A DNA stretch of 64,000 bases from Larix kaempferi. Lineage: Eukaryota > Streptophyta > Pinopsida > Pinales > Pinaceae. The notes under the pieces are model-generated. The model saw nothing but the letters and a program-made list of their open reading frames with translations, was not told where the DNA came from and made no database searches. The position numbers and the translations under genes were made by a program. Location: positions 4,369,001 to 4,433,000 of the forward strand of contig BSBM01000319.1 in NCBI GenBank assembly GCA_027924585.1. The letters are read 5' to 3'. Positions within the stretch are counted from its first letter, which is position 1, and each line of letters opens with the position of its first letter. Of this stretch, positions 33,857-43,600 are shown piece after piece.

Positions 33857-35289
33857 CGGGAAAAGGTGTTATGGAAATCACGAAAAAGATTGGTATACGG
33901 AATGATCTCATCGAGATAACAACCCGTTTCAAAAAAAATGTTTCCGTTGACCCCAGTGAAAATGTTCACCAGCAAGGTATTTAATCTATTCGCTTCAACA
34001 ACACCAACTTGTGCAGAAGTGGAATTAGTATTTTCATTGGGTGTTGGACAAAATTCACCTCTCTTTATCAAGTTAAGAAAAGGAACCAAGAAGGACCCGA
34101 GATATATATGTTCCCGAGGATGATCCGGGTCGGTCATGGCTTCTAACATTTCCTCCTCAGAAGGTAAAGTAGTATCTGAACTGTCAAGAGAGTGGATCGG
34201 GTCTTGTGCCGGAGTAGTAGCACAATCTATATTTGACTCGACAGACACCAATGGAGTCAACATACGTTCTGTTGTAGTTTGATAGGAATCCAAGTGGGTA
34301 ACTTCTGCAACAGGGGTGGGAACGGAGGGGTTTGTATTAGTTGGGAGAAAACCAGAATCAGTTGTTAAACTAACCATGGAAGTCTCAGACGATGAACATC
34401 CCTCAGTACCAACGAATGAGGTAGGAGTCGGTAGCTCAAAAGTGCCAATTAGTGACCCGTAAAGTCCTGCTCCTAAACTCTCACCAACTGGGGTGGTTTG
34501 ATCAATCAATGGAACTGTGGTTTCCGAAGAAGTGTGGTTGTTTCTCTGAGTGAAAGAAAGTTGATCGACTGTAACGATCTTACCTTCAAATGGGAACATA
34601 ACCACTCGAAAAACTGCCAATGCAATGGCTCACATGGCATATGTCCAACTCCTTCCCAATAACATATTGTAATCAAGCAGAGCGTCCAGAACTTCTACTT
34701 CTAAAGCAACTATTTTACCGTCCAATGTGACATCAAATGATGGCAAAACTCCATGTGGACGGAAATTTCTGCCATCAAATGCAGTAAGCAGTGTGTTAGA
34801 AGGGGCTAACTCGGGGGAGCCTAAAGCTTTCCAACAGGAAATTGACATTACGCAAGTCAACGCGCCCTCATCTACTACAGCTCGTCTGATTGTCATTGGA
34901 CCATGAACGACTTCAATCTGAAGGGCAATGTGATATGGCAACCGGTATTTGATATCAGTCCTATCAAATCACGCAGACATGTTAGAGGATTCCATACTTC
35001 CAATGGCTGCCAAAAGTGCATTCCGTTGTAAAGGACAACTTTGCAAGACTTCTAAAGTAGACATGGCACAAGGGGTCTGGGCTAGATCTTCAACCACATT
35101 GTAGTTAGAAGCGGCCCGAGTGTTGGGATTGTGCGATGCCCGTTTCAAGACACCTTTCGGGATCTTGGGAATTGGGTCCACAAGTATGTGGAGTGGAGTG
35201 AAGGATTCTGGAATCTCTTTATCCTTTTTCTGTGCGTCCGGGGTATAGTTCCTGGCTCTCGTTTGTAAGAGTGCATCTGAATTAACCAT
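33857..35289 (-). pseudogene. Tat1 protease region
   Basis: Minus-strand frame with NPNTRAASNYNVVEDLAQTP and AMSTLEVLQSCP, then VVDEGALTCVMSISCWKALGSP, LTAFDGRNFRPHGVLPSF and YNMLLGRSWTYAM. This is the DEGAS-type retropepsin region of Tat-lineage elements, with D-E-G where classical proteases have D-S/T-G. A long Ser/Thr/Pro-rich linker follows to NLFRDFHNTFS. Stops at 34969 (TGA or similar after SSNMSA) and near 34630 (after RSWTYAM) break it. It would mature the gag polyprotein. Cut by element A at 33857. Homologous to 57115-58749. Confidence 0.85.
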
Positions 35290-35426
35290 GTTGATAAACG
35301 TTTGATCAACCGTAGCATGTGTAGTGCCCCCAGTGTTGGAGGTGCCAGAAGTTGAGCTCTGTCCTTTAGGGAATGGATCTTTCAGGACAATAGGCTTCTT
35401 TTCTGTTAAGAGCTTCTGGGCTTCTT

Positions 35427-36023
35427 CTAGCAGAGGGCATTAGTGAGTAAGGTGATTCTGCTTGCAAAGTTTACAAGGGAACTTAACCTTCTTTTCCTCT
35501 TTGTTACCCTCTTCGGCATTCTCTTTTTTGGGATTTTGTTGGTTCCCCTCTCCTTTCTTTCCCTTCTTTTTGTTATTGGGCTGCCGAGGGCCCTTTTGAT
35601 TGTTCTGAACCTGGTTGACAGGCTCAGAAGTAGAAGGAGAGGTTGTGACGGAAGAAACATCTGCAGTCGATTGTTTGACTGATAAGGCATGAACCTATTT
35701 GGTCAATGCTTCGAAAGCTGCAGAGTCAACTGAACCCACTATGCCGTCAGCATGTGGTCCAGGTTTAGGTCTACTCAGATCGGTGTTCGATCACGGTGCA
35801 TCAAGTATAATCTCATACAATAACGCAGATTGCGCATAAACGAGATCTAACTGCTGGGTCCGTAGGATGGCTTCTTCCTCATTAGATACTCCAGATGTAG
35901 CTACCTCCTTAGAAATATAAGGAAGGAGTGATTTCAAATACCACTCAAGAAGGAATTCTGGAGGTATGTTGGCCTTCATGAGCCTCTTCTGTCTTCGCCA
36001 CTCCTGAATGTGGTCAGATAAAT
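35427..36023 (-). pseudogene. Tat1 gag, C-terminal part with zinc knuckle
   Basis: Continues the gag frame after element B: SDHIQEWRRQKRLMKANIPPEFLLEWYLKSLLPYI, then a basic Lys/Asn/Gln-rich stretch and the knuckle CKLCKQNHLTH followed by a stop in place of the Leu in Tat2 (CKLCGEDHLTHLC), then the final Cys. A frameshift separates the segment 35791-36023 from 35427-35690. RNA-binding nucleocapsid part of gag. Confidence 0.82.
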
Positions 36024-36398
36024 TGTGAGGCACCTGCAACAATTAATTAACAAGAATACGCGGAATAGCAGAAATGACAGAACTCAGAATCACTTTTGTA
36101 TTGATCACAGGCCACTTCGAGGGGGAAACCTCCTTTGAGCAAGCTCAATACAAATAACTTCACGGTGCCTTCATAGGTCTCAACACACACTTATATACTA
36201 ATTCTAGGCGCCAATACTATGGGTCGAAACCATGGGCTATTACAAACTATGGATCAACAATACTACGGGCGACTTACAAAGCATATGCGCCAACAACAAT
36301 AACACAAACTATTGATCAACAAATACTACGGGATGACTTACAAAGCATATGCGTCCAACAACAACCTACTAACAAAGTAAAGACATGGGTTCCTAACA
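36024..36398 (-). repeat. Element B 3' LTR
   Basis: Same ends and internal ~65-70-bp duplication as in A. A polypurine tract (plus TCCCCTCCCCCTT) follows at 36399-36412. Confidence 0.93.
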
Positions 36399-36427
36399 TC
36401 CCCTCCCCCTTAAAAAAAGCTTTGTCC

Positions 36428-39400
36428 TCAAAGCTTTAGATGCGGAAATTGTTGTTGAATCTGAAGGAGTGGTTCCCATGTAGCATCCTCGGGTTGCATG
36501 CCGTGCCACTGAATTAAGACCTCTGTGATAGAGCGAGAGCGAAGCTGACGTGTGCGCAGATTGAGGATGGCCTCTGGCTCCAAAAGGATGGATCCTTCAT
36601 TATCCAGTTCGGGTAAAATCGTTTGGCCGCTGATGTTGGTGCCAAGAACTTTCTTCAGACAAGAGACATGAAAGACTGGATGAATGCGGGAAGAAGGAGG
36701 AAGTTCCAACTTATAAGCAACAGACCCAATCTGCTGAAGAATCTGATATGGCCCATATAACTTTGGAGTGAGCTTATGACGCCCTTTGAGTTTCAAGGAG
36801 GATTGTTTGTATGGCTGGAGACGAAGAAAAACCATATCGCCGACTTGAAAAGTGCGCTCCGAACGGTGTTGATCAGCTTGTTGCTTCATGCGATTTCTTT
36901 CCATGTGAAGATTGTCCCGCAAAATGCGAAGAATCTGATCGCGATTGCGAAGGACCGTGTCAACTTCCTGAACTGGTGAACTGGTGGGGGTGTATGGGAG
37001 AAGAGATGGAGGTGCCTGACCATAGACTGCTTCATATGGGGTCATTTTAGAGGCAGTGTGGTAAGAGGTATTGTACCACCATTCAGCGAGAGGGAGCCAC
37101 TTTGCCCACTGATGTTGTTGTTCCGAGGTGAAGCAACGAAGATAATTTTGCAAGCATTTATTGACAATTTCAGTCTGACCATCTATTTGTGGGTGATACC
37201 CTGAACTCATCTTCAGTTTGGTGCCAGTGTGGCGAAATAGTTCTATCCAAAAATGACTAGTGAAAGTTGCATCACGATCTGAGACAATGGAAGAAGGGAT
37301 GCCATGAAGACGAAAGATCTGGTCCATAAAAATTTGAGCGACGGAGGAGGCTGTATAGGGATGGCTGAGAGCACAAAAATGACTATATTTGGAGAGACGA
37401 TCAACCACAACGAGAATCACTGTCTTCCCGCCATATTTATGGAGCCCTTCAATGAAATCCATAGAAATATCTGTCCAAATCCGTGTAGGTATGGGCAAGG
37501 GTTCAAGCAATCCTGGAAGGAGTGTTGTTTCACCCTTATTGCGTTGGCATGTATCACATTCGGCCACCATCTGTTGAATTGTCCTTTTCATGCCCTGCCA
37601 AAAGAAGTTATGCGGTGCTCGTTCATATGTTTTGAGGAACCCAGAGTGCCCGACCGATGGAGAAGCATGGAGTTCATAGAAGACAGCCCGTTGAAGATCT
37701 GTGCTCTGGGGAAGCACCAGACGACCCTTGTATCGCAGAGAAGCACCATCCCAAGAGTAATGTGAGACAGCAGAAGGATTGTTGGTCAAGCGTTGGATGA
37801 TCTGAGATAAGGAAGAGTCATTGACATAACCCTGTTGAACAGATTGCAACCAATTTGGAACAAGCATAGAAATAGCTGAAAGAGAACCTTGGGCATCAAA
37901 TGTGCGAGAAAGAGCATCTGCCACAATATTGTCTTTACCCTTCTTGTAAGTGATCTCATAGTCATAACCCATGAGTTTGCTAACCCATTTCTGTTGTGCC
38001 GGGGAGGAGACACGTTGGTCCAAGAAATATTTCAGACTCTGGTGATCAGTCTTGATGCAGAAATGATTCCCTAATAGGTATGGACGCCACTTCTGTACTG
38101 CATGCAAAATAGCCATCATTTCCTTCTCATAAGTAGAGGCAGCTAAATTCTTACCTGAAAGGGCTTTACTGGTGAACGCAATGGGGTGTTCATTTTGAAG
38201 GAGAACAGCACCAAGTCCATTGCCACAAGAATCACTCTCAATAGTGAAGGGCTTGGAAAAATCAGGCATAGCTAGCACTGGTGTAGTACACTTAGCTTGT
38301 TTTAGTTTGTCAAATGCACACTGAGCAGCAGGTGTCCATGTAAAAGCATCTTTTTTCAATAGAGCAGTTAATGGAGCTTCAATCTTCCCATAATCCTTGA
38401 CAAACTTGCGGTAGTAGCCAGTCAACCCCAAAAAACCACGAAGGCTCTTAAGTGTCTGAGGATGTGGCCAATTGTTCATGGCCTCGATTTTGGCAGGATC
38501 CACGCGAAACCCTTGTGCTGAGATAATGTGCCTGAGATACTCCACTTCCTTTTGTCCAAAAACACATTTAGACTGCTTGGCATGGAGATGATGGTCAGAG
38601 AAAAGTTGCATGACAAGATCCAGATGCTGGAGATGTTCATCCCATGTTTTACTGTAGATGAGGATATCATCAAAGAATACCATAATGAATTTCCGCAAGT
38701 AGGGTAAAAATATTTTATCCATTAAGGCCTGGAATGTGGAAGGAGCATTAGTGAGGCCAAAGGGCATGACCAAAAACTCATAATGGCCATCATGTGTGCG
38801 GAAAGCTGTTTTAGGAATATCATACTCATGAACCCGAATTTGATGATAACCAGAACGAAGATCCAACCTGGAGAAAAAGTGAGCCCCATGAAGCTCATCC
38901 AGAAGCTCATCAACAATAGGAATTGGAAACTTATCCTTGATGGTGAGGTGATTAAGTGCTCGGAAGTCAATGCAGAGGCGCCATGACCCATCTTTTTTGA
39001 GGAAAAGAATAACTGGAGAAGAAAAGGAACTAGTGCTTGGGCGAATAATACCTTGCTTCAATAAGTCCCGAAAGAGCATTTCAATCTCCATTTTTTGGTG
39101 AAATGGGTAGCGATAGGGCCTGATGTTGGGAGGAACGCTGCCAGGAAGGAGCTGAATACGATGGTCTTCTGGCCTGGAAGGTGGTAATCCCACTGGTTCA
39201 GTAAAGACACCTATATACCGATCCAAAATTTGTTGTAGATCCAAAGGAGTAGTGGAGACCGCTGATGGTTGCATCTGGATGGAATGGATCTGAGCGATGA
39301 CACCATGTGAATTATTCTTGAGGAGTTTTTCCATGCGATGTGAACTAATGATGCTGAGAGAACCTGGTTGTAATCCTGTCAATGTGTGTTTGTGTCCATT

Positions 39401-40000
39401 CTCGGAAAACTGCATCCAAAGTTCGGCAAAATCCCATAAGATAGGGCCGAGTGTGCGTAGCCATTGAGCGCCCAAAACCACATCACATCCGCCTAAGGGA
39501 AAGGCAAATATGTCAGATTGCAAGGTATAATATCCCATACAGATACGCACATTTTGACACTTCCCTTTGCAAGGTAAGGTGCCCCCATTGGCAATCATGA
39601 CTTCAAATTTGGAGCAAGGATGGATAAAACAATCAGCTTGTTTGGCGATCCGAGGGTCAATGAAATTATGCATGCTACCAGAATCAATGAGGATTGTAAG
39701 AGGAAGCTTCTTGAAGTAACCCCTGACCCGCATTGTTTGGGTGGTGGTGATTCCAGCTAAAGCATGGAGAGATATCTCTGGCTGGTCATCCTGAGACGGA
39801 GGGTCACTAGGCGGTTCCTGAATGTCGACCGGAGCATCCATTGTTTCTGGATCTTCGTCACCCATTTCAGAGGCAGGCGGAGACTCCACATCCAAGAGAT
39901 AGAGCTTTTGCTGAACACATCTATGTCCCCGAGTGAATTTCTCATCACAATTATAGCAAAGCCCCTTTTCTCTGCGTGCTTGCATCTCTGTTTCAGACAA
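36428..40000 (-). CDS. Element B gag zinc knuckle plus pol polyprotein, 1190 residues, uninterrupted
   Basis: One frame encodes, in order: knuckle CYNCDEKFTRGHRC (residues ~14-28), protease with LIDSGSMHNFI (~105), RT with KKDGSWRLCIDFR, LDLRSGYHQIRV, FGLTNAPSTF and FFDDILIYS, RNase H (IESDSCGNGLG; STYEKEMMAILHAV), integrase zinc finger (HASPSVGHSGF, CDTCQRNKG), core D-D-E (SMDFIEGL; SDRDATFTSHF; QTEIVNKCL) and chromodomain VLIQWHGMQPEDATWEP. All main catalytic residues appear present; one odd change is YLRHIISAQ for YLGHIISAQ after RT. The listed start MSETEMQ is internal to gag; the true polyprotein start lies upstream beyond a stop (TGA near 40043), so natural expression is uncertain. Active in virus-like particles, then nucleus. 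Confidence 0.9.
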   Translation of the reverse strand: MSETEMQARREKGLCYNCDEKFTRGHRCVQQKLYLLDVESPPASEMGDEDPETMDAPVDIQEPPSDPPSQDDQPEISLHALAGITTTQTMRVRGYFKKLPLTILIDSGSMHNFIDPRIAKQADCFIHPCSKFEVMIANGGTLPCKGKCQNVRICMGYYTLQSDIFAFPLGGCDVVLGAQWLRTLGPILWDFAELWMQFSENGHKHTLTGLQPGSLSIISSHRMEKLLKNNSHGVIAQIHSIQMQPSAVSTTPLDLQQILDRYIGVFTEPVGLPPSRPEDHRIQLLPGSVPPNIRPYRYPFHQKMEIEMLFRDLLKQGIIRPSTSSFSSPVILFLKKDGSWRLCIDFRALNHLTIKDKFPIPIVDELLDELHGAHFFSRLDLRSGYHQIRVHEYDIPKTAFRTHDGHYEFLVMPFGLTNAPSTFQALMDKIFLPYLRKFIMVFFDDILIYSKTWDEHLQHLDLVMQLFSDHHLHAKQSKCVFGQKEVEYLRHIISAQGFRVDPAKIEAMNNWPHPQTLKSLRGFLGLTGYYRKFVKDYGKIEAPLTALLKKDAFTWTPAAQCAFDKLKQAKCTTPVLAMPDFSKPFTIESDSCGNGLGAVLLQNEHPIAFTSKALSGKNLAASTYEKEMMAILHAVQKWRPYLLGNHFCIKTDHQSLKYFLDQRVSSPAQQKWVSKLMGYDYEITYKKGKDNIVADALSRTFDAQGSLSAISMLVPNWLQSVQQGYVNDSSLSQIIQRLTNNPSAVSHYSWDGASLRYKGRLVLPQSTDLQRAVFYELHASPSVGHSGFLKTYERAPHNFFWQGMKRTIQQMVAECDTCQRNKGETTLLPGLLEPLPIPTRIWTDISMDFIEGLHKYGGKTVILVVVDRLSKYSHFCALSHPYTASSVAQIFMDQIFRLHGIPSSIVSDRDATFTSHFWIELFRHTGTKLKMSSGYHPQIDGQTEIVNKCLQNYLRCFTSEQQHQWAKWLPLAEWWYNTSYHTASKMTPYEAVYGQAPPSLLPYTPTSSPVQEVDTVLRNRDQILRILRDNLHMERNRMKQQADQHRSERTFQVGDMVFLRLQPYKQSSLKLKGRHKLTPKLYGPYQILQQIGSVAYKLELPPSSRIHPVFHVSCLKKVLGTNISGQTILPELDNEGSILLEPEAILNLRTRQLRSRSITEVLIQWHGMQPEDATWEPLLQIQQQFPHLKL

Positions 40001-40745
40001 ATGCTTGATAGGAGTCGGTCGAGGAGCCTGCGGTATAGGTGGTCACTGAGAACCCATATTTCGGAAGGGAACAAAAGTGGGCTTGGAGCGTTGTTGGGCT
40101 GCAATCTTGTCTTATGCCAACTTAGCCAACCCGAGTGCTTCCATCATTGTGTTGGGACAGAACATTTTGACCTCAGAGCGAATGGCATCCTTTAGACCAC
40201 TGATAAAACAACTCCGGTAAAATTCATCAGACAATCCTTCGGTGTGGTTGGCTAGATTCTCAAATTCGGTTTGATACTCTCACAGTGCCAGTTTGGCGAA
40301 GTTTAGTGAGGGCTCCTGTGAAGTCATCAAAAGCACTAGGACCAAATCGTTGCAAAAGGAGCTGGAAAAAGTCTGGCCAGTTGGGCTCTGGATGAGCCTT
40401 GATGTACCAACGGTACCATTGAAGAGCTTCCTATTCCAAATGAAAGCATGCCAATGGAACTTTGTTGACATCAAAAGTATTATGCAGACTGAAGTACTGT
40501 TCTGCATGATAGATCCATCCAGTTGGATCGGTACCATTGAAGCGAGGAAAATCAAGCTTCGGACCACGAAAATTGCTGGAAGAAGAGAACCCATTGTCTA
40601 CTGAAGACTCGGACTGCCGTTTGTTGTTCATAGCTGAATGTTCAAGATGGAGACCGAGAAATTTTTCATCCAGATCCTGGAGTTTGGCTTGGATGGCTGC
40701 AAGTGCTTCCTCCATGGTTTTTGCTCCTGCACGGGTGACAACCAT
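40001..40745 (-). pseudogene. Element B gag, N-terminal part (broken)
   Basis: ATG at 40745 (MVVTRAGAKTMEEALA), same layout as gag of A. Broken by a stop at 40431 (FHLE then TAG where A has Gln), a 2-bp deletion at about 40277 (CTCTCT to CTCT) that shifts frame before YQTEFENL, a TAA/TAG near 40115, and the TGA at about 40043 shared with A. So B cannot supply its own gag although pol is open. Confidence 0.88.
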
Positions 40746-41652
40746 AGCCAGGATTTTTTTTTTTTTCCTCTCTGGCTGGGTAGGTTTTGGACACTATTGG
40801 ATAGACAGGGAAGCAAAAATGAGGATTTCAAAAACGGGGTAAAAGAATGGGCAAATTTGGCAGAGGGGAAGAAAGAAGCAGAATTCAGAAAGGAACTCTG
40901 TGGTAAAATTTGAAAGTGATTGGGTGAAATCTGAGGGAGTTATGGAAAACCCTAAAAATAGACAAATGTGGGATTTCGGGCTTTGGGAAGGGGAATTGGG
41001 GATAGGGTCCTCAAGACTGAAATATGCAGAATGGGATGACAGGGGTTCCCTAAAAATTTCAAGGAAAACAGAGTGAAAATAAGGGAGATATGGAGAAAAA
41101 ACTGAATTTTTTTTTTTTTTCTCAGTTCAAACTGGAGCGGCTACGGCTCGAAAGAGATCTAGAACATCGCCGAATGGATTGAAAATGACTGAATCTGGAA
41201 CGGCTTGCAAAATAGATCTGAAATGGCGCAACAGTGATCGAAAATAGTTTAGCTGAAAGTAGATATGGACCCCAGGTATGTGCGGCTTCCTAACAGTTCA
41301 GGGGTTTCACTCGGCCACCAATGCTGTCTGACGGCTTGCGTATTGGGGCAATACCCCTCACTCCATGGCTCAGGTAAAACTGATAACCGCTTTGCCACAA
41401 ACGACAGCTCTTGGTTTACCTCACGGGTGGGAACTAGTCAATTAGGTAGGGGTCGTTTCCCTTTTCGCTGGCAGGTCCTCTCAATGGGCCAGCTACTTCG
41501 GGGTTCCTGTGGTACTCCTCACAATGAGTTTTAGGGCTTATGCCCAAGTACTTCCCACAGTTAAGCGGATAGGGATTATTCCCAAATCCGAACCTGCAAC
41601 AGATGCGAAAAAAAAATTTGGCAGAAATTTCACCCAGGGAGGCCAAGAAAGT

Positions 41653-41664
41653 GCTCTGATACTA
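41653..41664 (-). other. Element B primer-binding site, one mutation
   Basis: Minus strand TAGTATCAGAGC; second base G is A compared with element A. The 40746-41652 leader between it and gag holds no gene; T-runs lie at 40754-40766 and 41107-41120. Confidence 0.88.
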
Positions 41665-41666
41665 GA

Positions 41667-42041
41667 TGTGAGGCACCTGCAACAATTAATTAACAAGAAT
41701 ACGCGAAATAGCAGAAATGACAGAACTCAGAATCACTTTTGTATTGATCACAGGCCACTTCGAGGGGGCAACCTCCTTTGAGCAAGCTCAATACAAATAA
41801 CTTCACGGTGCCTTCATAGGTCTCAACACACACTTATATACTAATTCTAGGCGCCAATACTATGGGTCGAAACCATTGTCCATTACAAACTATGGATCAA
41901 CAATACTACGGGCGACTTACAAAGCATATGCGCCAACAACAATAACACAAACTATTGATCAACAAATACTACGGGACGGCTTACAAAGCATATGCGTCCA
42001 ACAACAACCTACTAACAAAGTAAAGACATGGGTTCCTAACA
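41667..42041 (-). repeat. Element B 5' LTR
   Basis: 375 bp with the same ends as the 3' LTR, followed by TAAAT. Confidence 0.93.
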
Positions 42042-42046
42042 TAAAT

Positions 42047-43600
42047 GAGTGGCTTTGTTTTTCCTAAATGTAGACAAAAGGTCTGTTCCGGCATCATACC
42101 GAACAGGAAGCTGGAAGTGATTCAAAAAGACAGTCGCGAGATCCCCAAAATTAGAGAATGTGGATGCAGGTAACTCAATGTACCATTTGGCTGCAGCACT
42201 GGTTAAGGTCATTTGGAACAGTCTCAATTAATGGAGTCTTCATTTAATGAATTCGAGGAACACCATAAGTGGAAAGTAGTGACATGGTCACCAGGGTCTT
42301 CACCTACTTTGGCTTCGAACTTTGGAATGTCCGAAGGTAACTTGGTGGGAACTGATGGCCATGTAGCATTATGACACACAGGATCGTTGGTCAGTTTGGA
42401 AAGATCTAGCAAATTTAAAGTTGCCAGAAATGGTAAACGAGGCCGGTAAGACGGTATTTGATAAGCTGGGGTCGAAAAAGGGGAACTACCCATATTTTGA
42501 CCCATGAACTGGTGGTAGGGGTTGCCCCCAGCCGTCTGCTGGTAGGGGTTGTCCCCAACCATCTGTTGATAAGGTTTTCCCCCGGCCATATGCTGATAGG
42601 AGTTTCCACGTACCATCTGTTGATAAGGGTTGCCCCCAGCTACTTGTTGGTAGGGGTTTCCCACTGCCATCTGTTGTTGTGCGAAAGAATTATTAAAATT
42701 TCCCCACCCATATGAAATTGGATTAGTGCTCTGTGGGTTCATCCACTGTGGCTAGGTATTAGCCCCACCATATTGTTGGTTAAAAATATTACCCCCTCCC
42801 CTTGAGAATAAGGAAAAAGGAACATTACCTGCAGGCATATTACATTGATTCATGTTAGGACCTACAAAGGTATTGAAACCAGTAGAAGCTGATGTAGACG
42901 GTGCAGTCATGGTACTCATGACTGGTACGGTTGCAGAAGCACTTGGTCCTATAGTAGGTGTGGAAATCCAAGTACTAGGTATCTGATATAACGGTTGAAA
43001 AGAAGGAGGTGGTGCAAAGTTGGATGTACTGCTAGGTCCAACAGTAGGTGTAGGGATAGATGCCATCGTTGTTGAACTTGGTATACCTAATGTACCAGTA
43101 TTGAAACTGAAAGACAGAGTAGACACAGAGGTTGTCTGTGCCTGACTCGGCATAGCAGTAAAAGAAGGATTTACCGTGTTAGTGTTCATACCTATAGTGG
43201 GAGTTTGGGGAACTCCCTGTTCACCTCCTAAAGTAGACATCAGATGTCCGGGAAAGGAATTATCTGCACTGAAATGGGGCTACTGGAAACCAATAGGTGA
43301 CAGAAGCGGAATTCTAGTATTGGTCAAAGGAGGATTGAAAGGAGTGCTATACTCCGCAGAAGTAAGATCTTCAACCTCAACTGAACTAAAGTGTCGTTGA
43401 TCTGGGGTACCTAGTTGTGGTTCCTCAGGAACCTCTATTTCAGGGTTTTCTATTGCAAGAATTTCTTCAGGAAATTCTGTTTTAGGAGTAATTTCTGAAG
43501 AAATACCGGGGTTTACCCGTTGTCGTCTAGATGGCTATAAAGGTTCTGTCCTAAGTGGTGGAAGGTTTTGAAACCTTCTCGATCTACGAAGTTCTTGATT
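42047..43600 (-). pseudogene. Tat1 gag, N-terminal and capsid part
   Basis: From about 43600 the minus strand encodes ELRRSRRFQNLPPLRTEPL, similar to the gag start of Tat2 (SPALRRSCQLASLKPLEL), then a Ser/Thr/Pro-rich segment, a repeat GNPYQQ(M/V)AG, and the capsid: LPFLATLNLLDLSKLTNDPV, TKLPSDIPKFEAKVGEDPGD, FHLWCSSNSLNEDSI, then after a one-base deletion (about 42226) RLFQMTLTSAAAKWYIELP and HFQLPVRYDAGTDLLSTF. Stops: TAG at 42752 and others upstream near 43540. It ends where element B is inserted; the frame resumes at 36023. Retrotrans_gag type; virus-like particle protein in the cytoplasm. Confidence 0.85.
42507..42675 (-). repeat. 27-bp coding minisatellite in Tat1 gag
   Basis: Six tandem 9-residue units of the form G-N-P-Y-Q-Q-M-A-G (variants NSYQHMAG, KPYQQMVG, DNPYQQTAG, NPYHQFMG). 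Frame-preserving period of 27 bp. The unit is Asn/Gln/Tyr/Gly-rich, like low-complexity assembly domains. Confidence 0.85.

Larger units (their letters stand above)
36024..42041 (-). mobile_element. Element B: Reina-like chromovirus with intact pol frame
   Basis: 375-bp LTRs at 36024-36398 and 41667-42041, perfect TAAAT duplications at 36019-36023 and 42042-42046, 6018 bp. It interrupts Tat1 gag between NKATHL and SDHIQEW without loss. Differs from A by a small deletion in the leader, a poly-T gain and point changes. LTRs differ at about 7 of 375 positions by eye. Confidence 0.94.

Noticed and set aside
42507-42675. Regular 27-bp repeat as a CRISPR-like array
   Set aside because: No spacers; the period is a multiple of three and encodes in-frame gag units in a plant element.
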